Assembly: GCA_021781535.1 (NCBI GenBank) | Contig: JAJXWO010000015.1 | Span: 1 to 64,000, forward strand | Length of the DNA stretch: 64,000 bases | Direction of reading: 5' to 3' | Origin: Deltaproteobacteria bacterium | Lineage (GTDB): Bacteria; Desulfobacterota; Desulfuromonadia; Geobacterales; Pseudopelobacteraceae | Shown here: in pieces, positions 1-7,989 of the stretch | Numbering within the stretch: the first letter of the stretch is position 1 | Layout of the letters: each line of letters starts with the position of its first letter | The notes under the pieces: model-generated | Seen by the model: the letters and a program-made list of their open reading frames with translations, nothing else | What the model was told of the DNA's origin: nothing | Database searches by the model: none | Program-made: the position numbers and the translations under genes

Positions 1-69
1 CCGATCTATCCCAAAAACCTTGAGCAACCACGTGCAGGGGCGCAGATCGGGCGTCCCTGCATGCACATT

Positions 70-249
70 TTATCGACAGTCGGCGCGCCAGAGGCACCCT
101 TCCTGTCCACATTCATTTACCCTGCCGCTCTCAAAACACACTTCGTTTCCTTCAGCCGCCTGTATAACTCTCACCAGTTCCGCTTTTTTCAATTTGCCGG
201 CTTTTAAATTATTCTGTTTTGCAATTTCCTTAATTTCTTCAAGCTTCAT
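70..249 (-). CDS. small SAP/Rho-N-like protein
   Basis: Small protein of 59 residues. The first ~35 residues (MKLEEIKEIAKQNNLKAGKL and on to LVRVIQAAEG) have the helix-loop-helix look of a SAP or Rho N-terminal DNA/RNA-binding module. The tail holds four cysteines (one near residue 38, then three in the last 15 residues), which could bind a metal. The start is the ATG at 249, because AGGAG lies 8 bases upstream; a longer reading from 276 has no such site. A -35/-10 pair sits upstream at 295-322. Short proteins of this plan occur in Geobacter genomes, but I know no assigned function; a nucleic-acid-binding role is inference. Confidence 0.7.
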   Translation of the reverse strand: MKLEEIKEIAKQNNLKAGKLKKAELVRVIQAAEGNEVCFESGRVNECGQEGCLWRADCR

Positions 250-294
250 TTCGGATTCTCCTGAGTGCCGTGTCATGGGTTGCGCATCACCGGT

Positions 295-322
295 AGATTA
301 CCGTACAATCGCCTATTGTCAA
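295..322 (-). promoter_or_regulatory. sigma-70-like promoter of the SAP-like gene
   Basis: On the minus strand TTGACA (322-317) is followed after 16 bases by TAATCT (300-295). It lies about 45 bases upstream of the start at 249. Confidence 0.5.
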
Positions 323-335
323 GATACCGGCCAGT

Positions 336-368
336 AAAAAAGAGGCGGAACGACTGCTGTCCGCCTCT
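336..368 (-). terminator. Rho-independent terminator after purC
   Basis: Nine-base stem (341-349 with 360-368, arm agaggcgga) with a 10-base loop. On the minus strand it is followed by a run of five T. It lies 38 bases past the purC stop and ends the ppiD-purC transcript. Confidence 0.85.
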
Positions 369-405
369 TGAATTCGTATAAAGATAATTATTTCCTGCAG
401 TTGCC

Positions 406-1296
406 TTATACTGTTATTCCGGTAATCTTCTGCAGCGCTTCCCGGTATTTATCTGCTGTCTTATCCAGTATTTCCTGCGGCAAGACCGGTGCAGGAGCAC
501 ACTTCCCCCAGTCAAGAGTTTCAAGGTAATCCCGCAAAAACTGTTTATCGAAACTTGGCTGCGGGCCGCCAGGCTGATATGCTTCTTTGAGCCAGAACCG
601 GCTTGAATCAGGAGTCATACATTCGTCGATGATAATAAGCTCACCGTCGTACACACCAAACTCAAACTTGGTATCGGCGATGATGATTCCTTTTTTATCG
701 GCCAGATCACGCGCCCGGGTGTAAATTTTTATGGTATATTCACGGGCCTTTTCCGCCAGGTCACGACCGCAGATTTCAACCATCCTTTCAAAGGTGATGG
801 TTTCATCATGAGCGCCGAGGTCAGCTTTCGTGGAAGGAGTGAAAATGGCTTCCGGCAGACGATCCGATTCTTTCAGACCTGCAGGCAGCTTAATCCCGCT
901 GATTGCACCGGTAGCCTTGTAATCCTTCCACCCCGACCCGGAAACATATCCACGCACGATACATTCGACCGGCAGGGGCTTTGCTTTTTTGACCAGCATC
1001 GATCGCCCTTCGAGAATATCAGCGTACGGCTGGCATTCGGCCGGATAGTCGGCCACATCGACGGAAATTATGTGGTTCGGAACAATATCCTCCATCTGGC
1101 GGAACCAGAAGGCCGAAATCTGCGTCAGCACAAATCCTTTATCAGGGATCGGCTCATTCATTATTACATCAAATGCCGAGATTCTATCGGACGTCACCAA
1201 TAGCAGTGTTTCGCCAAGATCATAAATATCACGCACCTTGCCGCGAGCTATCAGGTTTAAACCGGGAAAGTCGGTTTGCATAACGAGTTTTGACAT
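406..1296 (-). CDS. purC: SAICAR synthetase (phosphoribosylaminoimidazole-succinocarboxamide synthase)
   Basis: Joins aspartate to CAIR using ATP, giving SAICAR in de novo purine synthesis; cytosolic. The protein has 296 residues, the longer bacterial/fungal type of PurC. Visible family signatures are [10 protein letters not shown] near residue 19 (nucleotide site), [13 protein letters not shown] near 112, KFEFG near 211 and [12 protein letters not shown] near 225. The start has good spacing from a GGAG-type site (aggagaccgat). It lies 12 bases downstream of the PpiD-like gene on the same strand, so the two are probably co-transcribed, and a strong terminator follows. Identification is secure. 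Confidence 0.95.
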   Translation of the reverse strand: MSKLVMQTDFPGLNLIARGKVRDIYDLGETLLLVTSDRISAFDVIMNEPIPDKGFVLTQISAFWFRQMEDIVPNHIISVDVADYPAECQPYADILEGRSMLVKKAKPLPVECIVRGYVSGSGWKDYKATGAISGIKLPAGLKESDRLPEAIFTPSTKADLGAHDETITFERMVEICGRDLAEKAREYTIKIYTRARDLADKKGIIIADTKFEFGVYDGELIIIDECMTPDSSRFWLKEAYQPGGPQPSFDKQFLRDYLETLDWGKCAPAPVLPQEILDKTADKYREALQKITGITV

Positions 1297-1308
1297 ATCG
1301 GTCTCCTA

Positions 1309-2892
1309 TTATTCGGCGATCAGCGCCTGGTTAATCTCGATTTTAGCTTTTTCCCGCAGCCCTTTCACCCAGTCATTCAGCGCTTCTTCCTGTTTTTTGG
1401 GAAGCATCTTCTTCTTCAACTCTTCCTTGATCGCTTCGAATTTGGCTTTCGGCGCTTCCGTACGGCTCTTCACCCGTACAGCGTACCAGCGGGTGCCGAC
1501 CTTGAACGGGGTGGCAGGAGCCTGTCCCGCCGAGAGCTTGAACACAGCTTCCATCATTTCGGGAGAGGCGCCTATATGAGGAATATCCCCCTTGGCGGAG
1601 AAACCGAAGCTCCCGGTAGATTGCGTTTTGAGCTGTGCATTGGCCGATAGCTGTTTTGCGGCATCTTCCGCTTTTTTCTTCGCCAGTTCGACGGCTTTTG
1701 CCGCCTTTGCCTTCGCTTCAACGGCTCCCCGTATTTCAGCCAGCGGCGGTACAACTGCTGCTTTATGCTCTTTGACTTTGATTATGTAGATTCCTTTTGC
1801 GGTTTCAATCGGCCCGCCAAGTTCTCCCTGCTTCAGTTCAAAAGCTTTCTTTACCACTGCCGTTTCTCCAGCCAGCGGAGCAGCAGGCGCATTTGCTGAA
1901 AACAGGGCCGTGTCCTGAACCTTTTGCTTCAAAACACCCGCAACGAGGTTCAAGTCTCCCGACTTGATGTTTTTGTACAGTGCATCGGCAGCCTGGTCAA
2001 AAGCCTGCGTGGCCGCCTTCTGCTTGATTGCCGCAGCCTTAACCTTTTCCTTCACCTCAGCCAAAGGAAGGATACCGTCTTTTCCCTGCCAACGGTCGAT
2101 ATTCTTCTGATAAAAAGTTTGAATTTCCTCTTCCGACACCGTTGTTTTTGCCGCCTGCACGGCCGGATCAAGCAGGATATATGAAAGTGCAACTTTTTCA
2201 GGGGTTTTAAAATCATTGGAATTCTTCTGCAGATAATCGGTCAGATCCGCCTCGGTCAGCTTCACCTCCGCAGCCACATCAGAAGGGGCATACGATACAT
2301 ATTCAAGTTCAAGCTTGTCATTTTCCTTTTTGTATTGTGCCAGAGCGTCCGCATCCGTAACAACAACCTTATCCTTGATCATTTGGTGAACTTTATTGAG
2401 CATAACTTCCGATTCCTGGCCTTCTTCGAAGTCCTTGGCAGTCATGCGGTTCGAACGTAAAATCTGTTGATACTGGTCAAAATTGAATTTCCCGTTTTTT
2501 TGAAACATCGGTATAGCTTCAATTGAGTTGGCCACGTCATCTTTTGAAACCTTGATTCCAAGCGATTTCGCCTCCTTCATAGCCAGCAGGTTATCAATCA
2601 AGCCATCGAGCGCAACCTTCTTCAACCCGAGCATCTTCTCCATATCGGGGGGAATCGACTGGCCGTAAATCTGCTGATACATATTTTTGACACGCTGATA
2701 CGCGTTCCTGTACTCTTCAAGAGAAATTCGCGTGCCGTCGACTTTTGCAGCATACCCCCCCTTGCCCGTTTCCATCCCGTTTCCACCCTTACCCCACACG
2801 AGAAAAATTGTCCCCACAAAGGAAAGGACAATAACAATAAAGACAAATTTGATGATAATTGATTCCTTCTTCTTTCGTATGAGACTCAGCAT
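1309..2892 (-). CDS. PpiD-like periplasmic chaperone without a parvulin domain
   Basis: Membrane-anchored SurA_N/PpiD-type folding factor, 527 residues. A single membrane helix near residues 13-33 (IIIKFVFIVIVLSFVGTIFL) follows a basic N-terminus, the usual inner-membrane anchor with the rest in the periplasm. The SurA_N chaperone part covers about 40-210. In E. coli PpiD (about 623 residues) the parvulin isomerase domain sits between the segment equivalent to SEEEIQTFYQKNIDRW (about 255) and that equivalent to LPLAEVKEKVK; here the two are nearly fused, and no GGDLG-type isomerase motif is seen. The start is supported by AAGGAG 10 bases upstream. It is probably a chaperone with no isomerase activity (inference). 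It is the first gene of a two-gene unit with purC. Confidence 0.8.
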   Translation of the reverse strand: MLSLIRKKKESIIIKFVFIVIVLSFVGTIFLVWGKGGNGMETGKGGYAAKVDGTRISLEEYRNAYQRVKNMYQQIYGQSIPPDMEKMLGLKKVALDGLIDNLLAMKEAKSLGIKVSKDDVANSIEAIPMFQKNGKFNFDQYQQILRSNRMTAKDFEEGQESEVMLNKVHQMIKDKVVVTDADALAQYKKENDKLELEYVSYAPSDVAAEVKLTEADLTDYLQKNSNDFKTPEKVALSYILLDPAVQAAKTTVSEEEIQTFYQKNIDRWQGKDGILPLAEVKEKVKAAAIKQKAATQAFDQAADALYKNIKSGDLNLVAGVLKQKVQDTALFSANAPAAPLAGETAVVKKAFELKQGELGGPIETAKGIYIIKVKEHKAAVVPPLAEIRGAVEAKAKAAKAVELAKKKAEDAAKQLSANAQLKTQSTGSFGFSAKGDIPHIGASPEMMEAVFKLSAGQAPATPFKVGTRWYAVRVKSRTEAPKAKFEAIKEELKKKMLPKKQEEALNDWVKGLREKAKIEINQALIAE

Positions 2893-2933
2893 GAATTGGA
2901 ACTCCTTGAGAAGGGGGTAATAGGTACGTAAAA

Positions 2934-2950
2934 CGCCGCCAAAGGCGGCG
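2934..2950 (-). other. GC-rich hairpin in the leader of the PpiD-like gene
   Basis: Perfect 7-base stem cgccgcc/ggcggcg with an AAA loop, 42 bases upstream of the start codon at 2892. On the minus strand it is followed by GTTTTACG, a short T run. It could be an attenuator in the leader or merely a stable 5' hairpin. No minus-strand gene lies upstream for it to terminate. Confidence 0.4.
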
Positions 2951-3137
2951 GGGGAGTCATACTACTATACGTACAACCTGATTGCAAGTGCTGTTTATAG
3001 CATCCCTAATCTGGCGCGGCATGCGCGGAGGGAATCTTCGGGCGGGGAATATATTCTTGAGTTTACTTGACCATTCAGGTACGATTTTCAAAAGAAACTG
3101 TTTATCCATCTTACTGATTACCGTGAATGGGAGCCAT

Positions 3138-4211
3138 ATGAGTACAGAATTTATCCCGAAATGGATTGCGTGGGAAACAACACAACGATGCAACCTCCAC
3201 TGCGTACACTGCCGATGTTCTTCTGATCTGACCTCCTCCGAAGGTGATTTTACAACCGAAGAAGGGAAAAAGCTCCTTTCTGATATTGCCGACTTTTCCA
3301 AACCGGTTGTAGTTCTTTCCGGTGGCGAACCGCTCTTGCGCCCCGATATCTTTGAGCTGGCAGAGTACGGCACCTCCCTCGGCCTGCGCATGTGCATGGC
3401 CACCAACGGTTCGCTAGTGACTGATGAAATCTGCCAGAAGATGAAACGGGCCGATATAAAAATGGTCTCCCTATCTCTTGATGGCTCCACAGCGGAAATA
3501 CATGACAACTTCCGCCAGTCTCCCGGGTCATTTGAAGGCGTTGTACGGGCAGCAGAGATCTTCCGGCGCAACGGGCAAAAATTCTTGATCAACTCGTCAT
3601 TTACCAAGCGCAATCAGACCGACATCGCGGCTACTTTCAAGACGGCAAAAGGGCTGGGGGCAACGGCTTGGTACATGTTCATGATCGTCCCGACCGGACG
3701 TGGCGAAGAGATTATGAACGAACTGATATCAAAAGAGGACTATGAAGAGATCCTGGATTGGCACTACCAGCAGGAGAAAATGGAGGATGACATTCTGATG
3801 CGCCCGACTTGCGCCCCGCACTACTACCGGATCGTGCCACAGAAAGCCAAGGCCGAGGGGACTAAATTCGAGCGCCGCTCATTGACTTTCTCCACCGGGG
3901 GTGGCAAAGGATGCATTGCGGCACAATCCATCTGCCTGATAGACTGTTTTGGCAATGTAAAGCCCTGTTCCTATTTCCACCGCACCGCCGGCAATGTCAA
4001 AGAAACCCCATTCCGTGAAATCTGGGAGAAATCCGAGCTGTTCAATGACTTGCGCGATTTTAAATCCTACAAGGGAAAATGCGGGCAATGCGAATATCTT
4101 AATGTCTGCGGCGGGTGCCGCGCCCGGGCCGATGCCGTATATGGCGATTACATGGAAGAAGAGCCATTTTGTAACTACGTCCCGATAAAAATGCAGCAGA
4201 AAGCGAACTAA
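3138..4211 (+). CDS. ahbD: radical SAM heme b synthase, AhbD-like
   Basis: Radical SAM/SPASM enzyme of 357 residues. AhbD converts iron-coproporphyrin III to heme in the alternative (siroheme-dependent) heme pathway of sulfate reducers, archaea and relatives. The CX3CX2C cluster motif is in [14 protein letters not shown] near residue 13, GGEP near 60, and the C-terminal SPASM-type cysteines are in [16 protein letters not shown] and the final EEPFC. The segments [14 protein letters not shown] and [10 protein letters not shown] are what I associate with AhbD rather than NirJ or AhbC, but separating these relatives by eye is not certain. The start at 3138 is chosen (GGGAG just upstream) because residues encoded from 2982 look non-coding. 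It reads away from ppiD. Confidence 0.72.
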   Translation: MSTEFIPKWIAWETTQRCNLHCVHCRCSSDLTSSEGDFTTEEGKKLLSDIADFSKPVVVLSGGEPLLRPDIFELAEYGTSLGLRMCMATNGSLVTDEICQKMKRADIKMVSLSLDGSTAEIHDNFRQSPGSFEGVVRAAEIFRRNGQKFLINSSFTKRNQTDIAATFKTAKGLGATAWYMFMIVPTGRGEEIMNELISKEDYEEILDWHYQQEKMEDDILMRPTCAPHYYRIVPQKAKAEGTKFERRSLTFSTGGGKGCIAAQSICLIDCFGNVKPCSYFHRTAGNVKETPFREIWEKSELFNDLRDFKSYKGKCGQCEYLNVCGGCRARADAVYGDYMEEEPFCNYVPIKMQQKAN

Positions 4212-4224
4212 CTATAATTTTCTA

Positions 4225-4253
4225 TTGACAACAGCCGTCGTTAGACATTATAA
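4225..4253 (+). promoter_or_regulatory. promoter of tRNA-Phe
   Basis: TTGACA at 4225-4230 and TTATAA at 4248-4253 are separated by 17 bases. The expected start point is about 6-7 bases before the tRNA at 4267. Confidence 0.75.
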
Positions 4254-4266
4254 AGAACGTCCTTTT

Positions 4267-4342
4267 GCCCAGGTAGCTCAGTCGGTAGAGCAGAGGATTG
4301 AAAATCCTCGTGTCGGCGGTTCGATTCCGTCCCTGGGCACCA
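4267..4342 (+). tRNA. tRNA-Phe (GAA)
   Basis: 76 bases with complete cloverleaf: acceptor GCCCAGG/CCTGGGC, D arm, anticodon arm GAGGA-TTGAAAA-TCCTC with anticodon GAA, T loop GTTCGATTC and encoded CCA. Its 3' 43 bases (4294-4336) recur at 6672-6714, marking it as the attachment site of an integrated element. Confidence 0.97.
4294..4336 (+). repeat. attachment-site direct repeat, copy 1 (inside tRNA-Phe)
   Basis: These 43 bases, running from the anticodon arm nearly to the acceptor 3' end of tRNA-Phe, are identical to 6672-6714. This is the pattern left by site-specific integration into a tRNA gene. Confidence 0.85.
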
Positions 4343-4353
4343 CTTAACACAAT

Positions 4354-4396
4354 AAAAACGGCTACTTACGGTTAACTTCGTTTGTAGCCGTTTTTT
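4354..4396 (+). terminator. terminator after tRNA-Phe
   Basis: Stem aaaacggctac (4355-4365) with gtagccgtttt (4384-4394), 18-base loop, ending in six T (4391-4396). It lies 12 bases after the tRNA. Confidence 0.8.
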
Positions 4397-4397
4397 G

Positions 4398-4418
4398 TTG
4401 ACACAGATATTGACGCAG
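4398..4418 (+). repeat. tandem TTGACRCAG motifs, copy 1
   Basis: TTGACACAG at 4398 and TTGACGCAG at 4410, 12 bases apart. The same 12-base spaced pair recurs at 6771 and 6783 after the second tRNA copy. Evenly spaced short direct repeats beside an attachment core resemble arm-type recombinase sites (inference). Confidence 0.5.
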
Positions 4419-4427
4419 GTCGAAGTA

Positions 4428-4480
4428 TTGCTACGAACAACTATCCCTCTGCTCTGTCGGCTACGCCGAACAATACGCAT
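4428..4480 (+). repeat. 53-bp direct repeat, copy 1
   Basis: The 53 bases beginning ttgctacgaac and ending aatacgcat are identical to 6800-6852. Weaker similarity continues for another ~70 bases on the 3' side in both copies (the gctccatac, gactgagt and aacaccct blocks). Confidence 0.9.
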
Positions 4481-4924
4481 CATAAATCATGCTCCATACC
4501 GACTGAGTCTACCTGGGCTTTGTCTGTATCTATCCTACCCTGTAACACCCTATCCCACTGTTGCACCATATATTCATGACGCTGGTTTAAGTGGAACACC
4601 GCCTTCTTTGGTTTTGGGTGTTGGTGGTGTTGGTGGTTCTGTAGTGGATATTGTTACTGTGTATCGGTATCGAGATGATGATTGTTGTCTATGGGATACA
4701 GCCAGACGAGTGTTTCAGCAAAGACTGAATTTACGAACCCTACTGCGTCACCATGAGTTGCCTTTAAATCATCATGTTAGAGAGTTCTTCAATAACGCTG
4801 ATAGAGCGCCTCTATTCTGAACGATCGGAACTCCGCAGGAGCCCTCGTCTGCTCACTTGTGGAGAAATGCCAATGTTGGTTATTTTTTAGTGACTGCAGC
4901 AATATATCCGATAAGATATTTTTA

Positions 4925-4951
4925 TTGATTATATTCGATTGCACATATAAT
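4925..4951 (+). promoter_or_regulatory. possible promoter of hipBA
   Basis: TTGATT (4925-4930) and TATAAT (4946-4951) with a short 15-base spacer, in very AT-rich DNA 39 bases before hipB. HipB-type antitoxins usually repress their own promoter; I do not see an unambiguous TATCC-N8-GGATA operator here. Confidence 0.35.
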
Positions 4952-4989
4952 ATTTATATATCTGAACGAGTATAATTCTGGGGGTTAAT

Positions 4990-5235
4990 ATGGAACAGTC
5001 TGTTCTAACGGCAGAAATACTTGGAAAAACAATGCGGGCAGATAGGAAGAACAAACACCTAACGCAGGCGCAGGTTGGCAAACTTGTTGGGATAGAGCAG
5101 CATACCATATCCAAGCTGGAAGCTGGGAAAGCAGGAGTAGGTCTTGGGACTCTCTTTCGTGTCTTGGCAGCTCTTGATCTTGAGCTTGTTGTCCGTCCAC
5201 GGAAAAAACCGGTACAAGAAGGTGACGCATGGTGA
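4990..5235 (+). CDS. hipB: HipB-like antitoxin, XRE family
   Basis: 81-residue DNA-binding protein with a central XRE/Cro helix-turn-helix (LTQAQVGKLVGIEQHTISKL, about residues 25-44). It is likely the antitoxin and autorepressor of the following HipA kinase. GGGGG lies 6 bases before the ATG. Its last 7 bases (ATGGTGA) overlap the hipA start, a common toxin-antitoxin arrangement that couples translation. It sits inside the tRNA-Phe island. Confidence 0.88.
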   Translation: MEQSVLTAEILGKTMRADRKNKHLTQAQVGKLVGIEQHTISKLEAGKAGVGLGTLFRVLAALDLELVVRPRKKPVQEGDAW

Positions 5236-6563
5236 TTGGGCGCCCCAAGAAAAGAAAAAACGAACTCTTTATACTTATGAACGGCGAGCATGTCGGCCAC
5301 TTAACCAAGGCGACAACAGGGCAACTTCGTTTTGAGTATGTGGATAGTTGGCTTAATTCCTCAGCAAGCAGACCTCTGTCGATGTCTATGCCTTTACCAG
5401 GAAGGGTTTATACAGGGGCGGTAGTTGAAAACTTTTTTGAAAACTTGCTGCCGGACAATGTGTCTATTCGTAATAGGATTCAGGCTAAGTTTGGTGCGTC
5501 AAGCAACAGCGGGTTTGATTTATTATGGCATATTGGCGGTGATTGCGTTGGTGCAATCCAGATTCTGCCGGAAGACGCTGTCGTTTCTGATGTGAGGAAA
5601 ATCAATGCCAGGCCGCTCTCGGAATCAGAAATAGCTACTACACTGAGAAATTATAGAACAATGCCGCTTGGGATGAATGAAAATGACGATTTCAGGATAT
5701 CCATGGCCGGAGCACAGGAAAAAACAGCTCTTCTGTTTCTCGATGGACGTTGGTGTCGCCCCGCGGGGTCTACCCCAACCAGCCATATATTCAAGTTGCC
5801 AATAGGTAAAATTGAACACAGCAACATGGACCTGACTGATAGCGTAGAAAACGAGTGGATATGCCATCTGATTCTCAAAGAGTTTGGCATTCCAGTCGCT
5901 GACACAGGTATTGAGACTTTCGATGACATGAAGGTGTTAGTGATTAAACGATTTGACCGCAGATGGTCTGATGATAAATCCTGGTTGATCAGATTGCCCC
6001 AAGAAGATATGTGCCAAGCGCTCAATATTCCGCCAGCTCTTAAATATGAAAGCGATGGCGGACCAGGCATGGAAAGTATAATAAAGTTTTTACTGGGTTC
6101 TTCAGATGCAATGTCAGACCGCCGCAGATTCATGAAAATCCAGATATTGTTTTTTTTGATGGGTGCCATAGATGGCCATGCAAAAAATTTCAGTATCTAT
6201 TTGCAACCGGGTGGACTCTATTGCCTCACGCCAAGTTACGACGTCATGTCGGCTTACCCTCTTCTGGCAAAAAAACAACTTCTTCCGCAGAAGATAAAAA
6301 TGGCCATGGCGGTCAGGGGCAAGAGCAAGCATTATAACTGGGATCATATATTGCGTCGGCATTGGTCCTCTTCAGCCCATTATTGCCAGTTTCCCGATGA
6401 GGAAATAGACGCAATTATCAATGAGTTGATTGGGATGAAGGATTCTGTAAAAGAGCGTGTTATGAGTCAGGCTGCTTCGGCATTAAGCCCCGAGCATATG
6501 GATTCAGCGGTTATTCCTATTTTGTCCTTTATGGACAGAGCTTTTGAGCGTATTTCACAGTAG
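5229..6563 (+). CDS. hipA: HipA-like serine/threonine kinase toxin
   Basis: 444 residues, close to E. coli HipA (440), which phosphorylates glutamyl-tRNA synthetase, halts translation and promotes persistence. The N-subdomain is followed by RISMAGAQEKTALL near residue 160 (the serine that is autophosphorylated in E. coli HipA), SHIFKLPIG (ATP site), VLVIKRFDR, the catalytic IDGHAKNFSI near 320 and the metal-binding SYDVMSAYP near 340. All key motifs are present, so the kinase looks intact. The target in this organism cannot be told from sequence. Its base composition is more AT-rich than its neighbours, fitting acquisition with the island. Confidence 0.9.
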   Translation: MVIGRPKKRKNELFILMNGEHVGHLTKATTGQLRFEYVDSWLNSSASRPLSMSMPLPGRVYTGAVVENFFENLLPDNVSIRNRIQAKFGASSNSGFDLLWHIGGDCVGAIQILPEDAVVSDVRKINARPLSESEIATTLRNYRTMPLGMNENDDFRISMAGAQEKTALLFLDGRWCRPAGSTPTSHIFKLPIGKIEHSNMDLTDSVENEWICHLILKEFGIPVADTGIETFDDMKVLVIKRFDRRWSDDKSWLIRLPQEDMCQALNIPPALKYESDGGPGMESIIKFLLGSSDAMSDRRRFMKIQILFFLMGAIDGHAKNFSIYLQPGGLYCLTPSYDVMSAYPLLAKKQLLPQKIKMAMAVRGKSKHYNWDHILRRHWSSSAHYCQFPDEEIDAIINELIGMKDSVKERVMSQAASALSPEHMDSAVIPILSFMDRAFERISQ

Positions 6564-6671
6564 TGGTTAGAACCATCGGATGCGGGTAGCAAAAAAATAA
6601 TGGGTGTGACAACGTGTCAAATGTTTAGTCCACTTTTATTCGCAATATCAGAGTCTTATGAAGATGCTGAA

Positions 6672-6714
6672 AGGATTGAAAATCCTCGTGTCGGCGGTTC
6701 GATTCCGTCCCTGG
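6672..6714 (+). repeat. attachment-site direct repeat, copy 2
   Basis: Identical over 43 bases to tRNA-Phe 4294-4336; after it one G of the GGG is missing and CACCA follows. There is no 5' half of a tRNA before it, so this is not a functional tRNA gene. Confidence 0.88.
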
Positions 6715-6729
6715 CACCATTTAAAAATC

Positions 6730-6762
6730 AAGTACTTAGCTCACAAAGCTCGGTGCTTTTTT
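6730..6762 (+). terminator. terminator-like hairpin after the second tRNA copy
   Basis: Arms 6730-6741 and 6747-6758 pair at 11 of 12 positions around a cacaa loop, followed by T residues to 6762. It holds the same position relative to the tRNA end as 4354-4396 does in copy 1, but the sequence differs. Confidence 0.6.
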
Positions 6763-6770
6763 CTTACCTA

Positions 6771-6791
6771 TTGACGCAGGTTTTGACGCAG
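6771..6791 (+). repeat. tandem TTGACGCAG motifs, copy 2
   Basis: TTGACGCAG at 6771 and at 6783, the same 12-base period as at 4398 and 4410. Confidence 0.5.
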
Positions 6792-6799
6792 ATCGTAAC

Positions 6800-6852
6800 T
6801 TGCTACGAACAACTATCCCTCTGCTCTGTCGGCTACGCCGAACAATACGCAT
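6800..6852 (+). repeat. 53-bp direct repeat, copy 2
   Basis: Identical to 4428-4480. It shows that each tRNA-end copy is followed by the same kind of element-end sequence. Confidence 0.9.
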
Positions 6853-7082
6853 GACACGTTAGCTCCATACTCGACTGAGTCAACCTAGGCTTATCTATGG
6901 CCTACCTACCCGCAACACCCTAACGGGGGATTGATTAGGTCATGTGCATTCAAACTGTCAGACTTCATCGCGAAAGGAAATCGGCTGCCTGTATAAAATC
7001 AAGAAGGCGACAGTACCCGCCAAAAATGAACTGAGCAAGATGCTGGTTTTTGAACTCTGGATGATTTCAGCATTGCCGAACG

Positions 7083-7989
7083 CTAACAGTGACCAGCGAA
7101 AATACCTACACCGTTTAGAGTTACCAAGCCTGAAATCCAGTTTTCCGTAAGAGCAATGCCAGTATTTGCAAGCGCAAACAGCGGCATAATAATAAATGCC
7201 ACAGGTCTATGTAAAAAATGCTGCAACTTATAGGATGACGATTTTTCGTCTCCGTTCCTAAACGGAATTGCAAAGGCGAGCAGGACACCAGCGATCGTAG
7301 CATGAACACCAGAATGAAGCATGAAGTACCACATGAACATGCCTGGGATGAGATAGGCAATTAACTTGTTTACACCCAAGCGATTCCAAATCAACAACCC
7401 GACATACACTCATAATGCCATGACAAAACACATCAGAGAAAAGTCCCGTTGATAAAACAGAGCAATAACAAGGATTGCTCCCAAATCGTCTATAATGGCT
7501 AAAGCCGCAAGGAATATTTTCAGAGACTCTGGAACTCTATTTCCGAGCAGTGCAAGTACCCCAATGGCAAAAACGATGTCCGTTGCCATCGGAATACCGG
7601 CACCACCTAGTGTTGCAGTCCCGCGATTGAACAGGAAGTGAAACAGGGCAGGTGTTAGCATTCCGCCAATGGCGGCAATGATCGGCAATGACGCGTTTTT
7701 CGGACTTGATAGTTCTCCGACATAAAGCTCTTTTCAATCTCAAGCCCGATTAACAGGACGAAAATCGTCATCAATCCGTCGTTGATCCAGTGCTCCAAGC
7801 GGTATGTCAAAGAAAAAGTATCTCCTATGCCAATAGCTATTTTTGTGTGCCATACCTCCAGGAAATCTGTTCCAAAACCGGAGTTGACGATAACAATTGA
7901 AGTAAGCGTGCAAAAAAATCAGGATAATTCCAGAAGTTTTCTCGCTCTCAAAAAAAAACAATAAAGAGTTTGGTCAGCTTTATTCTCAT
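7083..7989 (-). pseudogene. nhaA: Na+/H+ antiporter NhaA, decayed
   Basis: Reading through lesions gives an NhaA N-terminus and middle: SEKTSGIILIF, then [70 protein letters not shown] and SGVHATIAGVLLAF. Lesions seen: an extra base in an A7 tract at 7912-7918 (plus-strand view), a missing base in the T4 tract at 7731-7734, an in-frame TGA at 7412-7410, and loss of the last third after GVGIFAG near 7090. The likely original start is the ATG at 7989. An intact NhaA has roughly 390-440 residues; here about 300 codons remain. It lies just beyond the second copy of the island end repeats, so it may be part of a second, older insertion. Confidence 0.85.

Larger units (their letters stand above)
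4395..4820 (+). other. unassigned reading frame, possible remnant
   Basis: An open frame of 141 codons; its first third overlaps the direct repeats and is unlikely to be coding. The later part (about 4600-4820) has a glycine/valine stretch, then a basic and histidine-containing tail ending NNADRAPLF. I recognise no family. It may be the 3' remnant of a gene carried by the element, or chance. Confidence 0.2.
4343..6719 (+). mobile_element. small genomic island at tRNA-Phe carrying hipBA
   Basis: About 2.4 kb bounded by the intact tRNA-Phe and a second copy of its 3' 43 bases. The cargo is hipB-hipA, more AT-rich than the surrounding genes. No integrase or other recombinase gene is visible, so the element is either a deletion remnant or mobilised in trans. 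The structure is seen directly; mobility is inferred from how tRNA-targeting integrative elements behave. Confidence 0.7.
6564..7082 (+). other. gene-free stretch holding the second island boundary
   Basis: It contains the truncated tRNA-Phe copy, a terminator, the second TTGACGCAG pair and the second 53-bp repeat. From about 6930 to 7082 I see no recognisable gene on either strand. Confidence 0.6.

Noticed and set aside
2982-3137. Longer N-terminus for the radical SAM protein
   Set aside because: The 52 extra residues resemble noncoding sequence, and a ribosome site fits the ATG at 3138.
6660-6719. Second tRNA-Phe
   Set aside because: It has only the anticodon and T arms and a one-base deletion before CACCA; no acceptor 5' strand or D arm. 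It is an attachment-site copy.
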